A stretch of 64,000 bases of DNA from Hyphomonadaceae bacterium UBA1849 (GTDB taxonomy: Bacteria > Pseudomonadota > Alphaproteobacteria > Caulobacterales > Hyphomonadaceae), in assembly GCA_002338565.1 (NCBI GenBank), contig DDIN01000008.1, positions 232,569-296,568 of the forward strand. The letters run 5' to 3'. This document shows positions 42,739 to 51,148 of this stretch, piece after piece. Made by a program: the position numbers and the translations under genes. The notes beneath the pieces were generated by a model. That model was given only the letters and a program-made list of their open reading frames with translations. It made no database searches and was not told the origin of the DNA. How positions within the stretch are numbered: the stretch's first letter is position 1; each line of letters begins with the position of its first letter.

Positions 42739-43356
42739 ATGCGACATTCCGATATGTGGAAAGGCCTCGACCTTCTTGCCGAGCGTCATGGTCTTTCAGC
42801 CTCAGGCCTTGCCCGCACTGCCGGTCTCGACCCGACATCATTCAACAAATCCAAGCGCGTTTCACGCGATGGCAAAGCCCGTTGGCCCTCAACGGAAAGT
42901 GTCTCTCGCGCGCTGGAAGCGGTCGGCTCCACCTTTGAAGAGTTCGCAGACCTTGTGGAAGGTCGTCCGGGGCGCTCTGTCCCGCTCATCGGCCTCGCGC
43001 AGGCTGGCAATGACGGCTATTTCGATGATTCCGGCTTTCCTGTCGGGCAAGGCTGGGAGGCGATCCGCTTTCCGGGGCTGACGGATGAAGCTGTCTACGC
43101 GCTCGAAATCACTGGCGACTCTATGGAGCCCATCTTCCGCGAAGGCGACCGCGTTATCGTAGCGCCGGGTGCGCAGGTGCGCCGCGGCGACCGCGTCGTC
43201 GCAAAAACCGTTCAGGGCGAAATTCTGGCTAAAACGCTGGGCCGCACCACCGAAGACACGGTGGAGCTGATCTCGGCCAACCCTGCCTATCCGGTTCGCA
43301 AGGAAGCCCGCGCATCGATCCGCTGGATGGCCCGCATTTTATGGGCCAGCCAGTAA
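42739..43356 (+). CDS. LexA/CI-like HTH-S24 transcriptional regulator
   Basis: A 205-residue regulator. ATG 42739 has AGGAGG five bases upstream and is preferred to the GTG at 42733. The N-terminal helix-turn-helix (GLSASGLARTAGLDPTSFNK, residues 18-37) is joined to an S24 peptidase domain with Ser128 (GDSMEP) and Lys165 (EILAKTL), 37 residues apart as in LexA. LAQAG at 86-90 offers an Ala89-Gly90 cleavage bond. It may self-cleave upon DNA damage or bind a small signal; similar proteins occur on chromosomes and in prophages, but no phage genes flank it. Confidence 0.88.
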   Translation: MRHSDMWKGLDLLAERHGLSASGLARTAGLDPTSFNKSKRVSRDGKARWPSTESVSRALEAVGSTFEEFADLVEGRPGRSVPLIGLAQAGNDGYFDDSGFPVGQGWEAIRFPGLTDEAVYALEITGDSMEPIFREGDRVIVAPGAQVRRGDRVVAKTVQGEILAKTLGRTTEDTVELISANPAYPVRKEARASIRWMARILWASQ

Positions 43357-43378
43357 GATCAGAGATCACACTAACGGA

Positions 43379-43825
43379 TCAGGCGAAGACTTCCGCATCC
43401 ACCTCTCTCGGTCGGTGCGGAAGCATTTTATGGTAGACGAACGCTTTCCAGATTCCGCGTCCCAGGAAGAATGGACCGATCAGATTGATCCAGCCAGGAT
43501 TGGTGAATTGTCCTTCCATGAGCGCCAGAACGAACTCGGCCCAATTCAGAATAAAGAAGATCATGCCTAGAATCAGCGCGACGCGCGATTTCATGAACCA
43601 GCCGAAAAAGCCAAGCGCAGCCGCAACAGCGATGTAGAGGCCAAGCGTCACCTGCAGATAAATCTCTTCACCGGGAGGCGTATCGACCATATTAACGTTG
43701 AAGAACATCAGCCCAAGCTGCAGCGCAGCGAGCCCGGCCAGCAGCCATAGCATGACCGCGCCGCCCTTCACGGCTTTTCGCGCGATCAGAAATCCTGTTT
43801 CATCGAACGTCTGAGTGTTTTCCAT
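43379..43825 (-). CDS. Four-helix membrane protein of unknown function
   Basis: A 148-residue protein with four hydrophobic segments (about residues 20-40, 52-68, 76-95 and 108-130). A strong GGGAGGG ribosome-binding site precedes the ATG. The N-terminal FDETGFLIARKAVKGG and C-terminal HKMLPHRPREVDAEVF are the soluble ends. No family was recognised. It converges on the S24 repressor gene. Confidence 0.72.
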   Translation of the reverse strand: MENTQTFDETGFLIARKAVKGGAVMLWLLAGLAALQLGLMFFNVNMVDTPPGEEIYLQVTLGLYIAVAAALGFFGWFMKSRVALILGMIFFILNWAEFVLALMEGQFTNPGWINLIGPFFLGRGIWKAFVYHKMLPHRPREVDAEVFA

Positions 43826-43902
43826 GGCAAATCCCTCCCCGCCATTCAGGAGGGCAGATCATCAGCAAGGGCCAGAAAACACAAGCTTAAATTGATCTAA
43901 TC

Positions 43903-44307
43903 CTAGCTTGCCAGTTTCTGCGCGTTCGGGCCGTACTGCATATCAATGCCTTTGATGTGCGCCGTCAGCCAGTGCTTCAGAAAGAAGAAGAACCCGTCGT
44001 CCAGCTTACCATGGCTGGCATGGGCCGCTTCCGCATAACCCGTGAACTTCTTCAGAAGGTCTTCATGAATGAGTTTATGCGTTCTGAACTTCGGATAGCC
44101 GGAACGCTCCATAAAGTCTTCCTCATCCTTGAAATGTTGGACCGTTGCCGCGCCAAGCGCATCGAGAATATCGAGGACTTCCTTACCGGTTTTTCCGGCG
44201 TCTCTGGTATCGTGCAGGCGGTTCATCAGGTCTAGCAGCCCCTGATGTTCGCGGTTCATCTGATCGACACCAACATCCAGGCTCGCATCCCAGTTCATAA
44301 TGGTCAT
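43903..44307 (-). CDS. Bacteriohemerythrin
   Basis: A 134-residue four-helix oxygen-binding protein with a non-heme di-iron site. All seven ligands are at canonical positions: His21, His58, Glu62, His77, His81, His117 and Asp122. ATG 44307 has GGAG seven bases upstream; the long in-frame extension upstream of it has no hemerythrin similarity. Such proteins carry or sense oxygen, and often serve microaerobic respiration or chemotaxis. It is divergent from a MarR-type regulator whose upstream region contains a CtrA-type box. Confidence 0.95.
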   Translation of the reverse strand: MTIMNWDASLDVGVDQMNREHQGLLDLMNRLHDTRDAGKTGKEVLDILDALGAATVQHFKDEEDFMERSGYPKFRTHKLIHEDLLKKFTGYAEAAHASHGKLDDGFFFFLKHWLTAHIKGIDMQYGPNAQKLAS

Positions 44308-44483
44308 TACAGGTCTCCAACAGCAAAATCTGGAAATACCCATACAAATACACCGGTTAATATCCTGTACGCTTTTATTCATCATTTTCGCGCTATTGAA
44401 GAAAAAAGAGAGAAACGGCTGAAAATTTATTTGCCAGCATTCACGGGCCTTCTGCGCCTCTGCGCGAGAGATTTCCACAGCCC

Positions 44484-44500
44484 ATTAACGAATCGTTAAT
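44484..44500. promoter_or_regulatory. CtrA-type TTAA-N7-TTAA palindrome
   Basis: ATTAACGA-A-TCGTTAAT, perfect 8-bp arms around one base, containing TTAA-CGAATCG-TTAA, i.e. the full CtrA consensus spacing. It lies 69 bases before the MarR ATG and 177 bases from hemerythrin. Alternatively it is a MarR autoregulatory site. Confidence 0.65.
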
Positions 44501-44568
44501 CCGGTGGCTTGCCTGATTCTGCGAATACGTCGAGTCTTTCTTCACTCACGAATAAAGGACCACCCCCA

Positions 44569-44949
44569 ATGGCCCGCATAAGCACGCAAAATGCACTCGA
44601 AATCTGGTGTGATGTCACCTCTCAGGTGGTCAGCGGCGACTGGCCCGACCTGACGCTCCGCCAGCAGGCGATCCTGATGCAGGTATACCTGAAGCCACAA
44701 CCTCACACAGTTCGCGGCCTCGCCCGCACGCTGAACATCACAAAGCCGGCCGTCACACGCGCGATCGACGCCCTGTCAGCTCTGGATCTGGTAAAGCGGA
44801 AAAAAGACCCGTCCGACCTGCGTAATGTTCTGATCCAGCGCACAGTGAAGGGGTCGGTATTCCTCAGCGAGTTCTCGGAACTCTTTATCAAGGAAGCGTC
44901 GGAACGCGGCCTGATCAGTGAGGAAGATACAGAAAAGGCGGCCGCTTAG
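44569..44949 (+). CDS. MarR-type winged-helix regulator
   Basis: A 126-residue regulator. ATG 44569 follows AAAGGA with a nine-base spacer. The winged helix is visible as LTLRQQAILMQVYL, VRGLARTLNITKPAVTRAIDALSALDLVKRKK (recognition helix TKPAVTRAID) and the wing DPSDLRNVLIQRT. The N-terminal dimerisation part is shorter than in classical MarR. No ligand can be named. It is divergent from bacteriohemerythrin and has a CtrA-type palindrome upstream, so cell-cycle control is possible. Its stop codon lies inside the loop of a terminator hairpin. Confidence 0.87.
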   Translation: MARISTQNALEIWCDVTSQVVSGDWPDLTLRQQAILMQVYLKPQPHTVRGLARTLNITKPAVTRAIDALSALDLVKRKKDPSDLRNVLIQRTVKGSVFLSEFSELFIKEASERGLISEEDTEKAAA

Positions 44950-44959
44950 GACCGCCTTT
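44934..44959. terminator. Bidirectional terminator between marR and DUF4167 genes
   Basis: Stem AAAGGCGG/CCGCCTTT with a 10-base loop that contains the marR stop codon. T-rich tails are on both strands. Confidence 0.8.
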
Positions 44960-44969
44960 CTTAAATGGC

Positions 44970-45617
44970 TTAGCTGTCGACAGCTTCGACACTGTCTGTG
45001 TCGAGATCACTGGCAGGCGTACGCGCCATCATAGCGCGAAGGCCGGCATCATCATCAGAACCATTGTCATCCGATGCTTTAGCATTGCCCGCTTCATCGT
45101 CATTGCGACGGCGGCGCGCTGGACGGCGGCGACGCGTTTCCTTGCGCTCACCTTCATCAGACTCTGAGTCAGAAGACGCTTCTTCGGCCTGATCGTCATC
45201 GCTGTCGCCATCAACAACCTTCATCTCGTCGACATTGTTATTGTCGCGGTCACGATTGCGGTCGTTGCGGTTATTGCGGCGGTTGCGGCCCTGATTGCGA
45301 TCCTGACGCTCTGAAGTTTCGCCAGACTGATCGTCAGCGCTCGCTTCATTGTCCTGATCGTCTCCATCCTGATCGTCCTGCGGAGGACGCTCTTTCGGCT
45401 GGTTCGCCATCATAATGCGGAAATAGTGTTCCGCGTGCTGGAAGTAAGCTTCCGCATTAATTCGATCGCCAGAGGTTTGAGCATCCCGGGCATACTGGAG
45501 ATATTTTTCGTAAATCTGGTTGGCGTTACCACGAATTTTTACGTCCGGTCCATTGCTCTCATATGAACGATTGGCCGGATTGCTTGGCTTACGCCCACGC
45601 CCACTTCGGCGTTTCAT
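44970..45617 (-). CDS. DUF4167 domain protein, probable RNA- or ribosome-associated
   Basis: A 215-residue protein with a basic N-terminus (KRRSGRGRKPSNPANRSYES), the conserved DUF4167 core GNANQIYEKYLQYARDAQ and AEAYFQHAEHYFRIM (residues 30-75), and a long disordered tail that alternates acidic Asp/Glu stretches with Arg/Asn-rich RRNNRNDRN runs and RRRRPARRRR. The family is alphaproteobacterial and nearly always lies next to prfA and prmC, as here. The composition suggests nucleic-acid binding; function is unproven. Confidence 0.9.
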   Translation of the reverse strand: MKRRSGRGRKPSNPANRSYESNGPDVKIRGNANQIYEKYLQYARDAQTSGDRINAEAYFQHAEHYFRIMMANQPKERPPQDDQDGDDQDNEASADDQSGETSERQDRNQGRNRRNNRNDRNRDRDNNNVDEMKVVDGDSDDDQAEEASSDSESDEGERKETRRRRPARRRRNDDEAGNAKASDDNGSDDDAGLRAMMARTPASDLDTDSVEAVDS

Positions 45618-45785
45618 ATATCCATCCTGCGTCTGCTGATAGCCAGTAGCTAACTACTAGAAATGACAGCCCTTCGTTCAGTGCATCAGTTTCAACGAAT
45701 CTGAAGGGGAGCCCCGACTTAAACCAGTCAACTGGTTCGCGTACTTCTGCCTAGCGTCAATCTTCGATTCCGCCAAGCCCTTTTT

Positions 45786-46646
45786 TCACTGTTTTCTTCC
45801 GAGTACCACACGATCATGCCCTGAAAAGTCTTTCAGAATGGTCAATTCCGCAAAACCATGCCCACCCAGCAGTTTCTCAACGGCCATTCCCTGATCATAG
45901 CCGATTTCAAAGGCAAGCCATGCCCCCACCTTCAAACTGTCATCACAAAGACTTGTGATCGCACGATAGGCATCGAGGCCGTCTTCGCCGCCATCAAGCG
46001 CCAGATGCGGGTCGTGATTCAGCACTTCCGGGTCGAGCGTCTTCATAACGTCAGATACGATATAGGGCGGATTAGACATAACGACATCGGCTTGGGAGAT
46101 CGCTTCACGCCCGACCTCCCAGCTGCCCTTAAGCAAGGTCACACGCTCCTGAACGCCCACACGGACGGCATTCTCGCGCGCCAGGCTCAGCGCATCAGGA
46201 CTCAGGTCGACAGCTGTTCCCGTCCACCGGGGGCGATAGTGCAGAAAGCTTTGCAGAAGGCAGCCCGTGCCCGTGCCAAGATCGACACCGCTTCCCTGCT
46301 CTACGCCCTCAGTCAGAGACATCGCCGCTTCAACCAGCCTTTCACTGTCTGACCGCGGCGCCAAAGCGCGCTCATCGGTGAGAAAGCTCAGGCCCATAAA
46401 GTCGACATGCCCGATGATGAGCGACACCGGTTCGCGGTTCTTACGGCGCTCAATCATCTTATCGAACAGGGCAGCCAGCGTATCATCCACGACATCCTGC
46501 TCACGCATAATAAAGTCGGATGAAGAGATGCCCGCCGCCTCGAACAGCAAAAACTTTGCGTCCTCGCGCGCGCCATCAATACCAGCCTCATCTAGCTGCG
46601 ATGCGCCCCTTTGAAGAAGCCCCCGATACGTCAGCTCAGCGCTCAC
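45786..46646 (-). CDS. prmC: Peptide chain release factor N5-glutamine methyltransferase
   Basis: A 286-residue SAM-dependent enzyme that methylates the Gln of the GGQ motif in RF1 and RF2. It has an N-terminal helical substrate-binding domain, SAM motif VDLGTGTG (121-128) and the NPPY catalytic motif (192-195). The start is GTG at 46646, overlapping the upstream MOSC stop by four bases (GTGA). Operon order on minus is prfA, MOSC gene, prmC, then the DUF4167 gene. Confidence 0.96.
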   Translation of the reverse strand: MSAELTYRGLLQRGASQLDEAGIDGAREDAKFLLFEAAGISSSDFIMREQDVVDDTLAALFDKMIERRKNREPVSLIIGHVDFMGLSFLTDERALAPRSDSERLVEAAMSLTEGVEQGSGVDLGTGTGCLLQSFLHYRPRWTGTAVDLSPDALSLARENAVRVGVQERVTLLKGSWEVGREAISQADVVMSNPPYIVSDVMKTLDPEVLNHDPHLALDGGEDGLDAYRAITSLCDDSLKVGAWLAFEIGYDQGMAVEKLLGGHGFAELTILKDFSGHDRVVLGRKQ

Positions 46647-47410
46647 GCCCGCTCCAGCCGGTCACCAACACTTACAATGCCGGTTTTAGCGACATGCGCA
46701 TATAGCCCGAGCGTGTTGCGCCCGAAATGCTCGTGCAGCAACGGCACGGTATCAAGATCATAGCCCTGCCCATCCGGACTGGCATGTGTCGCTTTACAGC
46801 GGACCGTCGGCTTGAAGACGCGAAGCTCTGCTTCGCCAAGCTTCAGAATATCGCCCTCTGCCCATTCGTCTTCTTCCCAGGCAGACAGCCCGTCAAAGAC
46901 GAGATTCATGCGAAAGCGGGAGGCTTCGACCTCACGACCAAACGCCTGCGACACCGCATCAACGCTTGCCAGATTGAGAAGTGAAACATGGCCAAGATGA
47001 TGATCTGAAAAGCGGAACGCGCCCGGCGCTTCCAGAACCTTTAGCGGCCCGGGAAAGGCCTCACCGAAACTCGAGGCGAGATAATCTGCCAGCCTGTCGC
47101 GCCCGGCTGCGTCACGAAGACTGAACGCGCGGGCCTCGCCCGTCTCATCTGTGATGTGAAACTGACCGCTCGCCTCGTCAAAGCGCGTTTGGAGCTTTGC
47201 AACCACCGCGCTGCGCGCGAGCACAGTGAACTTCATCTTGCTGACATGCTCAGGCGCGTCCGGATCAAACCCTGACGGGCCATTCTCAATCGCGTAGACA
47301 CGATCTGCGGGAAAGCCTTCGCCCTCGGTTAGAGCAACGGCATCCACCGCCTCGGGCGTGAAACCCTTCACCGGATGGCGGTAAATCGCTGCAAGCCGCC
47401 CTGCCGACAT
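46643..47410 (-). CDS. MOSC domain protein between prfA and prmC
   Basis: A 255-residue protein with a MOSC N-terminal beta-barrel (AIYRHPVKGFTPEAVDAVALTEGEGFPADRVYAIEN at its start) and a C-terminal MOSC domain with the conserved Cys in VFKPTVRCKATHASPDGQ. Relatives bind molybdopterin cofactor and act in N-hydroxylated base reduction or sulfur transfer. It starts two bases after the prfA stop and overlaps prmC by four, so it is fully embedded in the release-factor operon. The link is probably only co-expression. Confidence 0.9.
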   Translation of the reverse strand: MSAGRLAAIYRHPVKGFTPEAVDAVALTEGEGFPADRVYAIENGPSGFDPDAPEHVSKMKFTVLARSAVVAKLQTRFDEASGQFHITDETGEARAFSLRDAAGRDRLADYLASSFGEAFPGPLKVLEAPGAFRFSDHHLGHVSLLNLASVDAVSQAFGREVEASRFRMNLVFDGLSAWEEDEWAEGDILKLGEAELRVFKPTVRCKATHASPDGQGYDLDTVPLLHEHFGRNTLGLYAHVAKTGIVSVGDRLERA

Positions 47411-47412
47411 GA

Positions 47413-48489
47413 TCAGCCTTCAGCTTCCATATCTGCGAGCTTGGCAGCCTGATCTTCTGCCAGAAGCGCGTTGATCACATCGCCAAGGTCATCACCCGCC
47501 AGAACGGTATCCATTTTATGGAGCGTCAACTTGATGCGGTGATCAGACACGCGGTTTTCCGGGAAGTTATACGTACGGATTTTCTCCGAACGGTCACCAG
47601 ACCCGACCTGAGACTTACGCGCTTCAGAGCGCGCAGCGTCTTTCTCTTCGCGCTCTTTCTCGTAGAGGCGGACTTTAAGAACTTCCATCGCCTTGGCGCG
47701 GTTGGCGTGCTGTGACTTCTCAGATGAGGTCACGACGATACCGGTTGGAAGGTGGGTGATCCGGACAGCAGAGTCAGTCGTGTTGACGTGCTGACCACCC
47801 GCGCCGGACGCGCGCATCGTATCGATGCGGATATCTTCCTGTTTGACTTCAATTTCGACATTCTCAGGCGCAGGCAGAACCGCAACGGTCGCCGCCGAGG
47901 TGTGAATGCGCCCGCCGCTTTCAGTCTTCGGAACCCGCTGCACGCGATGCACACCGGATTCAAACTTCAGCTTACCGAACACCCCATCGCCTTCGATTTC
48001 TGCGATGATTTCCTTATAGCCACCCGCATCACCTTCAGAGGCGGAGATGACGTTCATCTTCCAGCCCTGAAGCTGGGCGTAGCGTTGGTACATGCGGAAA
48101 AGATCGCCTGCGAACAGCGCAGCTTCATCACCACCCGTACCGGCACGCACTTCGAGCACCGCGTTCGCATCATCATCCTGATCTTTCGGCAGAAGCAGGA
48201 TCTGAACTTCGTTCTCAAGATCGGGAATCGACTCTTTCAGCGCGTAGTATTCCTCGCGAGCAAGCTCTGCCATGTCAGGGTCATCGCCCTCCATCATGGT
48301 TTCGGCTTCTTCATAGTCGGCGCGGGCCTGCGCAAGCTCTTTTGCCTTCTCGGCAACAGGGCGCAGTTCGGCATGCTCTTTCGACAGCGCAACAATCTCG
48401 TCCGGATCGGACACCGCACCCATACGGGCTTCGACTTCCTCAAAGCGGTCGATTACCTGTTCGAGGCGGTGCGCTGGAATAGTGGCCAT
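47413..48489 (-). CDS. prfA: Peptide chain release factor 1
   Basis: A 358-residue class I release factor that ends translation at UAA and UAG. It has the RF1 codon-recognition tripeptide PKT (187-189, P-x-T) and the peptidyl-hydrolysis motif GGQ (231-233) in RASGAGGQHVNTTDS. Length is standard and there is no frameshift of the RF2 type. First gene of the prfA-MOSC-prmC operon. Confidence 0.97.
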   Translation of the reverse strand: MATIPAHRLEQVIDRFEEVEARMGAVSDPDEIVALSKEHAELRPVAEKAKELAQARADYEEAETMMEGDDPDMAELAREEYYALKESIPDLENEVQILLLPKDQDDDANAVLEVRAGTGGDEAALFAGDLFRMYQRYAQLQGWKMNVISASEGDAGGYKEIIAEIEGDGVFGKLKFESGVHRVQRVPKTESGGRIHTSAATVAVLPAPENVEIEVKQEDIRIDTMRASGAGGQHVNTTDSAVRITHLPTGIVVTSSEKSQHANRAKAMEVLKVRLYEKEREEKDAARSEARKSQVGSGDRSEKIRTYNFPENRVSDHRIKLTLHKMDTVLAGDDLGDVINALLAEDQAAKLADMEAEG

Positions 48490-48561
48490 TGTCTGATGAT
48501 CTCCTGGAAGACGCCTGAGATAATCGAAGTCTGCCCGAATGAACAGAGGGCAGCGTGAGTT

Positions 48562-49218
48562 TCAGCCCTCTACATAGCTGGCTGGCGGCTCGGGCAGAAG
48601 CTGCATCGGCGAGAGTGTATCCACATCTATGCGCAGCTCCACCTGCTCCACCTCTTTCACTTTGGCGCTACGATAGCGAATATGATGCCAGACGGCCTCA
48701 CCCTCGGAATTCAGAAAATCGCGCAAAGAGAAAGACAGGCACGGAAACGCCTTCGAACTGAAATCATTGGCGAACAGAACGAGCGTCTGGCCGCTTTCCA
48801 GTTCCATCAGCAAAATATCCGATTGCTCGCCGCTGCGTACAACGCGCATGACAGAGCGCGCATCCACTTGCGCGATCCGGACGCGTGCGGCCTCGATCGC
48901 CGTTTCGAATTTGCGCTGATGGAGACGGGACTCGCCAATCATGTCCTTGCTGATCCAGGCGATCAGCAGAAAGCCAAACCCGCCCCAGAACAGGTAAAGC
49001 CAGACATCAATTCCGTGCGAGACGGCGATAGAAATCCAGCACATCACGGCGACCAGCACCGCAATGACAGGCAGCCTAATAAGCCGGTGAAAGTGCATTT
49101 TCAGCACCGACCGCGAAACTCTGAGAAGATGCCTCAGATAGCGCAGTTCCGAAGCGGACGGTGCGCGATCTGTCGGCGTAAGGAATACAGGGTCAGGCTG
49201 AAATGCGTCTTGTGTCAT
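48562..49218 (-). CDS. Two-helix membrane protein of unknown function
   Basis: A 218-residue protein with a short cytosolic N-terminus, two closely spaced membrane segments (about residues 48-70 and 75-93) and a C-terminal soluble domain rich in beta strands (RIAQVDARSVMRVVRSGEQSDILLMELESGQTLVLFA). The layout, two helices plus a PH-like beta domain, resembles YcxB-like proteins, but the match is loose. Its ATG overlaps the MAPEG stop by one base, so the two genes are coupled. Confidence 0.72.
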   Translation of the reverse strand: MTQDAFQPDPVFLTPTDRAPSASELRYLRHLLRVSRSVLKMHFHRLIRLPVIAVLVAVMCWISIAVSHGIDVWLYLFWGGFGFLLIAWISKDMIGESRLHQRKFETAIEAARVRIAQVDARSVMRVVRSGEQSDILLMELESGQTLVLFANDFSSKAFPCLSFSLRDFLNSEGEAVWHHIRYRSAKVKEVEQVELRIDVDTLSPMQLLPEPPASYVEG

Positions 49219-49664
49219 CAGCCGAGGAATATGCGCAGAATCTCTCGCACCACAATGACAATCAGGCAGATTGTTGAAAGCGTGAAGACGAGGAAACGCG
49301 ACACGACATGATTAACCGTGCACTGGATCAGAGAATGCACAACACGCAGCACGACATAACCCCACAAAAGCCCGACATTCACGCTGTCATGGCCACCGCC
49401 GAGAGACAGGAAGAATGCGAGCGCATAGAAGATCACAGGCTGTTCCAGCAAGTGATTGTAATTGTCTGCTTTGAAGGCGACTGAATCCGGCAGTGCATTC
49501 GCAAGCTTGCCCGTGCGTTGTCCGTCCTGCGGATCAATTCCGGCTTTGCTCATGGCTGGAATACGCGTGGCATACATCCAGACCCAGATTATCAGCGTCC
49601 ATGTAATCAACGCCAATACCGGCAGTAATGCTGCGCTATTCAGGCTTTCCATCGTTGTAGGCAT
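49218..49664 (-). CDS. MAPEG family membrane protein
   Basis: A 148-residue four-helix membrane protein of the MAPEG superfamily (glutathione- and eicosanoid-related). ATG 49664 (MPTTMESLN) has GGGAGAG five bases before it; the codons upstream to 49691 are not needed. Family landmarks are NHLLEQPVIFYALAF after the first loop and the WGYVVLRVVHSLIQCTVN helix (R-x-x-H-S). Bacterial members may have glutathione transferase or peroxidase activity or act as small membrane scaffolds. Coupled to the membrane protein downstream. Confidence 0.9.
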   Translation of the reverse strand: MPTTMESLNSAALLPVLALITWTLIIWVWMYATRIPAMSKAGIDPQDGQRTGKLANALPDSVAFKADNYNHLLEQPVIFYALAFFLSLGGGHDSVNVGLLWGYVVLRVVHSLIQCTVNHVVSRFLVFTLSTICLIVIVVREILRIFLG

Positions 49665-49782
49665 GTCTCTCTCCCGTTGTTTTTCTGGCACCTTATCTCA
49701 ACCGACGCACAAACCTAGTTGAAATGTCGAAACGAGTATGGTTAACCTTGATACAACTTAAACGTGCATTTTGGAGACTTGG

Positions 49783-50292
49783 ATGGCGGATACTGCAACA
49801 CTCAGCGAAAATGCCAATGCCCCGCAGCCCGAAAACTGGGGACTAACGGCTGTGCGCACAGCCCTTCAGCCGGAGGGGCGCACACGTGATTTACCTTTCA
49901 TGAGAACGGCTGGCCTTTCGGAAACACTTGAGCTGATCGACACTGGGCCGGGATATCTCACCCTCGCCTGGCGGGCAGAAGCGCCTCTCGACAGCTATGA
50001 CGGCATCATTCAGGGCGGCATGCAGACAGTCGTGGCGGATGTCGCGCAGGGCCACGCCTTCTCTACGCTGCTGGAGGAACCACGCGGCTTTTCAACCGTT
50101 GATTTATCATCGCGCTACCTACGTCCGATGCCATCCGGGCAGACCTATACGGTGGAAACGAAGGTGACGGAAAAGACCCGTCGGACAGCGCTGATAGAGA
50201 CAACAATCAGACGTTCGGATGGCAAACCCGTCAGCCACTTCCTCGGAAGTTGGCAGATCGTCCAACGCGATTTCAAACTGAAATCCGCCTGA
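49783..50292 (+). CDS. PaaI-type hotdog thioesterase
   Basis: A 169-residue acyl-CoA thioesterase-like protein. ATG 49783 has GGAG six bases before it. The hotdog fold is visible as SYDGIIQGGMQTVVADVAQGHAFSTLL, where the usual HG-G-x-x-x-x-x-x-D pattern appears as QGGMQTVVADVA, and RYLRPMPSGQTYTVETKVTEKTRRTALIETTIRR. The catalytic Asp is the D of VADVA. The usual His before GG is replaced by Gln, as in some subfamilies. Substrate unknown. Confidence 0.87.
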   Translation: MADTATLSENANAPQPENWGLTAVRTALQPEGRTRDLPFMRTAGLSETLELIDTGPGYLTLAWRAEAPLDSYDGIIQGGMQTVVADVAQGHAFSTLLEEPRGFSTVDLSSRYLRPMPSGQTYTVETKVTEKTRRTALIETTIRRSDGKPVSHFLGSWQIVQRDFKLKSA

Positions 50293-50309
50293 AGTTTTCG
50301 CTCAACTGT

Positions 50310-50339
50310 GCCAGCCTCTCTAAAGGCTGGCAGCTTTTT
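50310..50339 (+). terminator. Terminator of the thioesterase gene
   Basis: Stem GCCAGCCT/AGGCTGGC with a 6-base loop, then AGCTTTTTA. Confidence 0.82.
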
Positions 50340-50459
50340 ATAGGGCACGCTGGACCCGCTCTCTTAATTGTCAGAGACTGCATGAACCTACCAGAAAGTT
50401 TGGCCGTCAGCTTAGACTAGGAGCTTGATGGGCTGTCGGATCAGCAGAGCGATGGATAC

Positions 50460-51044
50460 ATGATCAAAATGCCGAAATTATTGGGGTCACTTCTATCGCT
50501 GACGCTTATCGGACTAGCGAGTTGTTCAGCAGATCAAAACAATACTGAATCGGATTCACAGCAACCGGGCCAGCCGATCACACATATCTGGTACGTAGAC
50601 TGTCAGGAAAATTGTGGGGGGGCTTTTGTGGCGGTAGACCTGCAAAACCTTCTAGTCACCTTTGAAGACTTCAGCGCTCCGCTCGAACCCTGTTCCGATG
50701 ACGAGTATTTCTGCTTTTCGGGCGCAATACCATTTTCCATTCCTTGGCAGTGCACAGATAGCGTAGAAGACTGTGAGCCGCACAGTTGGGAGCGCGGAGG
50801 CGCATATTTTGAGCTGTCCCACACTGCTGAACTTTCTCAATGTAGCAACGGTGAACTTTTGACGCGCATTTCATCTTATTACCCACCACTCAGATCGAGA
50901 ACAGACTATTATTTGTCGAATGCGTTTGGCGTTGAGAGAATGGTCCGGAACAGTGTTCGGTGCGATGATTTTGAAGCGTGCGGTGATGTTGGGACATCTG
51001 TCTACAGCGCATGCGAGTTGGGGAACTCCCTCCCAGCAGGATAG
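50460..51044 (+). CDS. Cysteine-rich lipoprotein of unknown function
   Basis: A 194-residue exported protein with signal LLGSLLSLTLIGLASC and lipobox Cys22. The mature part contains ten further cysteines, often close together (DCQENC, CSDDEYFC, CTDSVEDC, CDDFEAC), an even number that fits five disulfide bonds in the periplasm or on the surface. No family recognised. Base composition is visibly more AT-rich than the neighbouring genes and codon use is less biased, which may mean recent acquisition. No partner gene is adjacent. Confidence 0.72.
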   Translation: MIKMPKLLGSLLSLTLIGLASCSADQNNTESDSQQPGQPITHIWYVDCQENCGGAFVAVDLQNLLVTFEDFSAPLEPCSDDEYFCFSGAIPFSIPWQCTDSVEDCEPHSWERGGAYFELSHTAELSQCSNGELLTRISSYYPPLRSRTDYYLSNAFGVERMVRNSVRCDDFEACGDVGTSVYSACELGNSLPAG

Positions 51045-51148
51045 CCTTCGTTGATGCTCGTCTCAATTTTTCAAATACAAAATGGCACCGGACTTCTACT
51101 TTGTGGAGCGCGCTCAGGGCATCAGACGGTTCGAGGACCGACGCCCGC

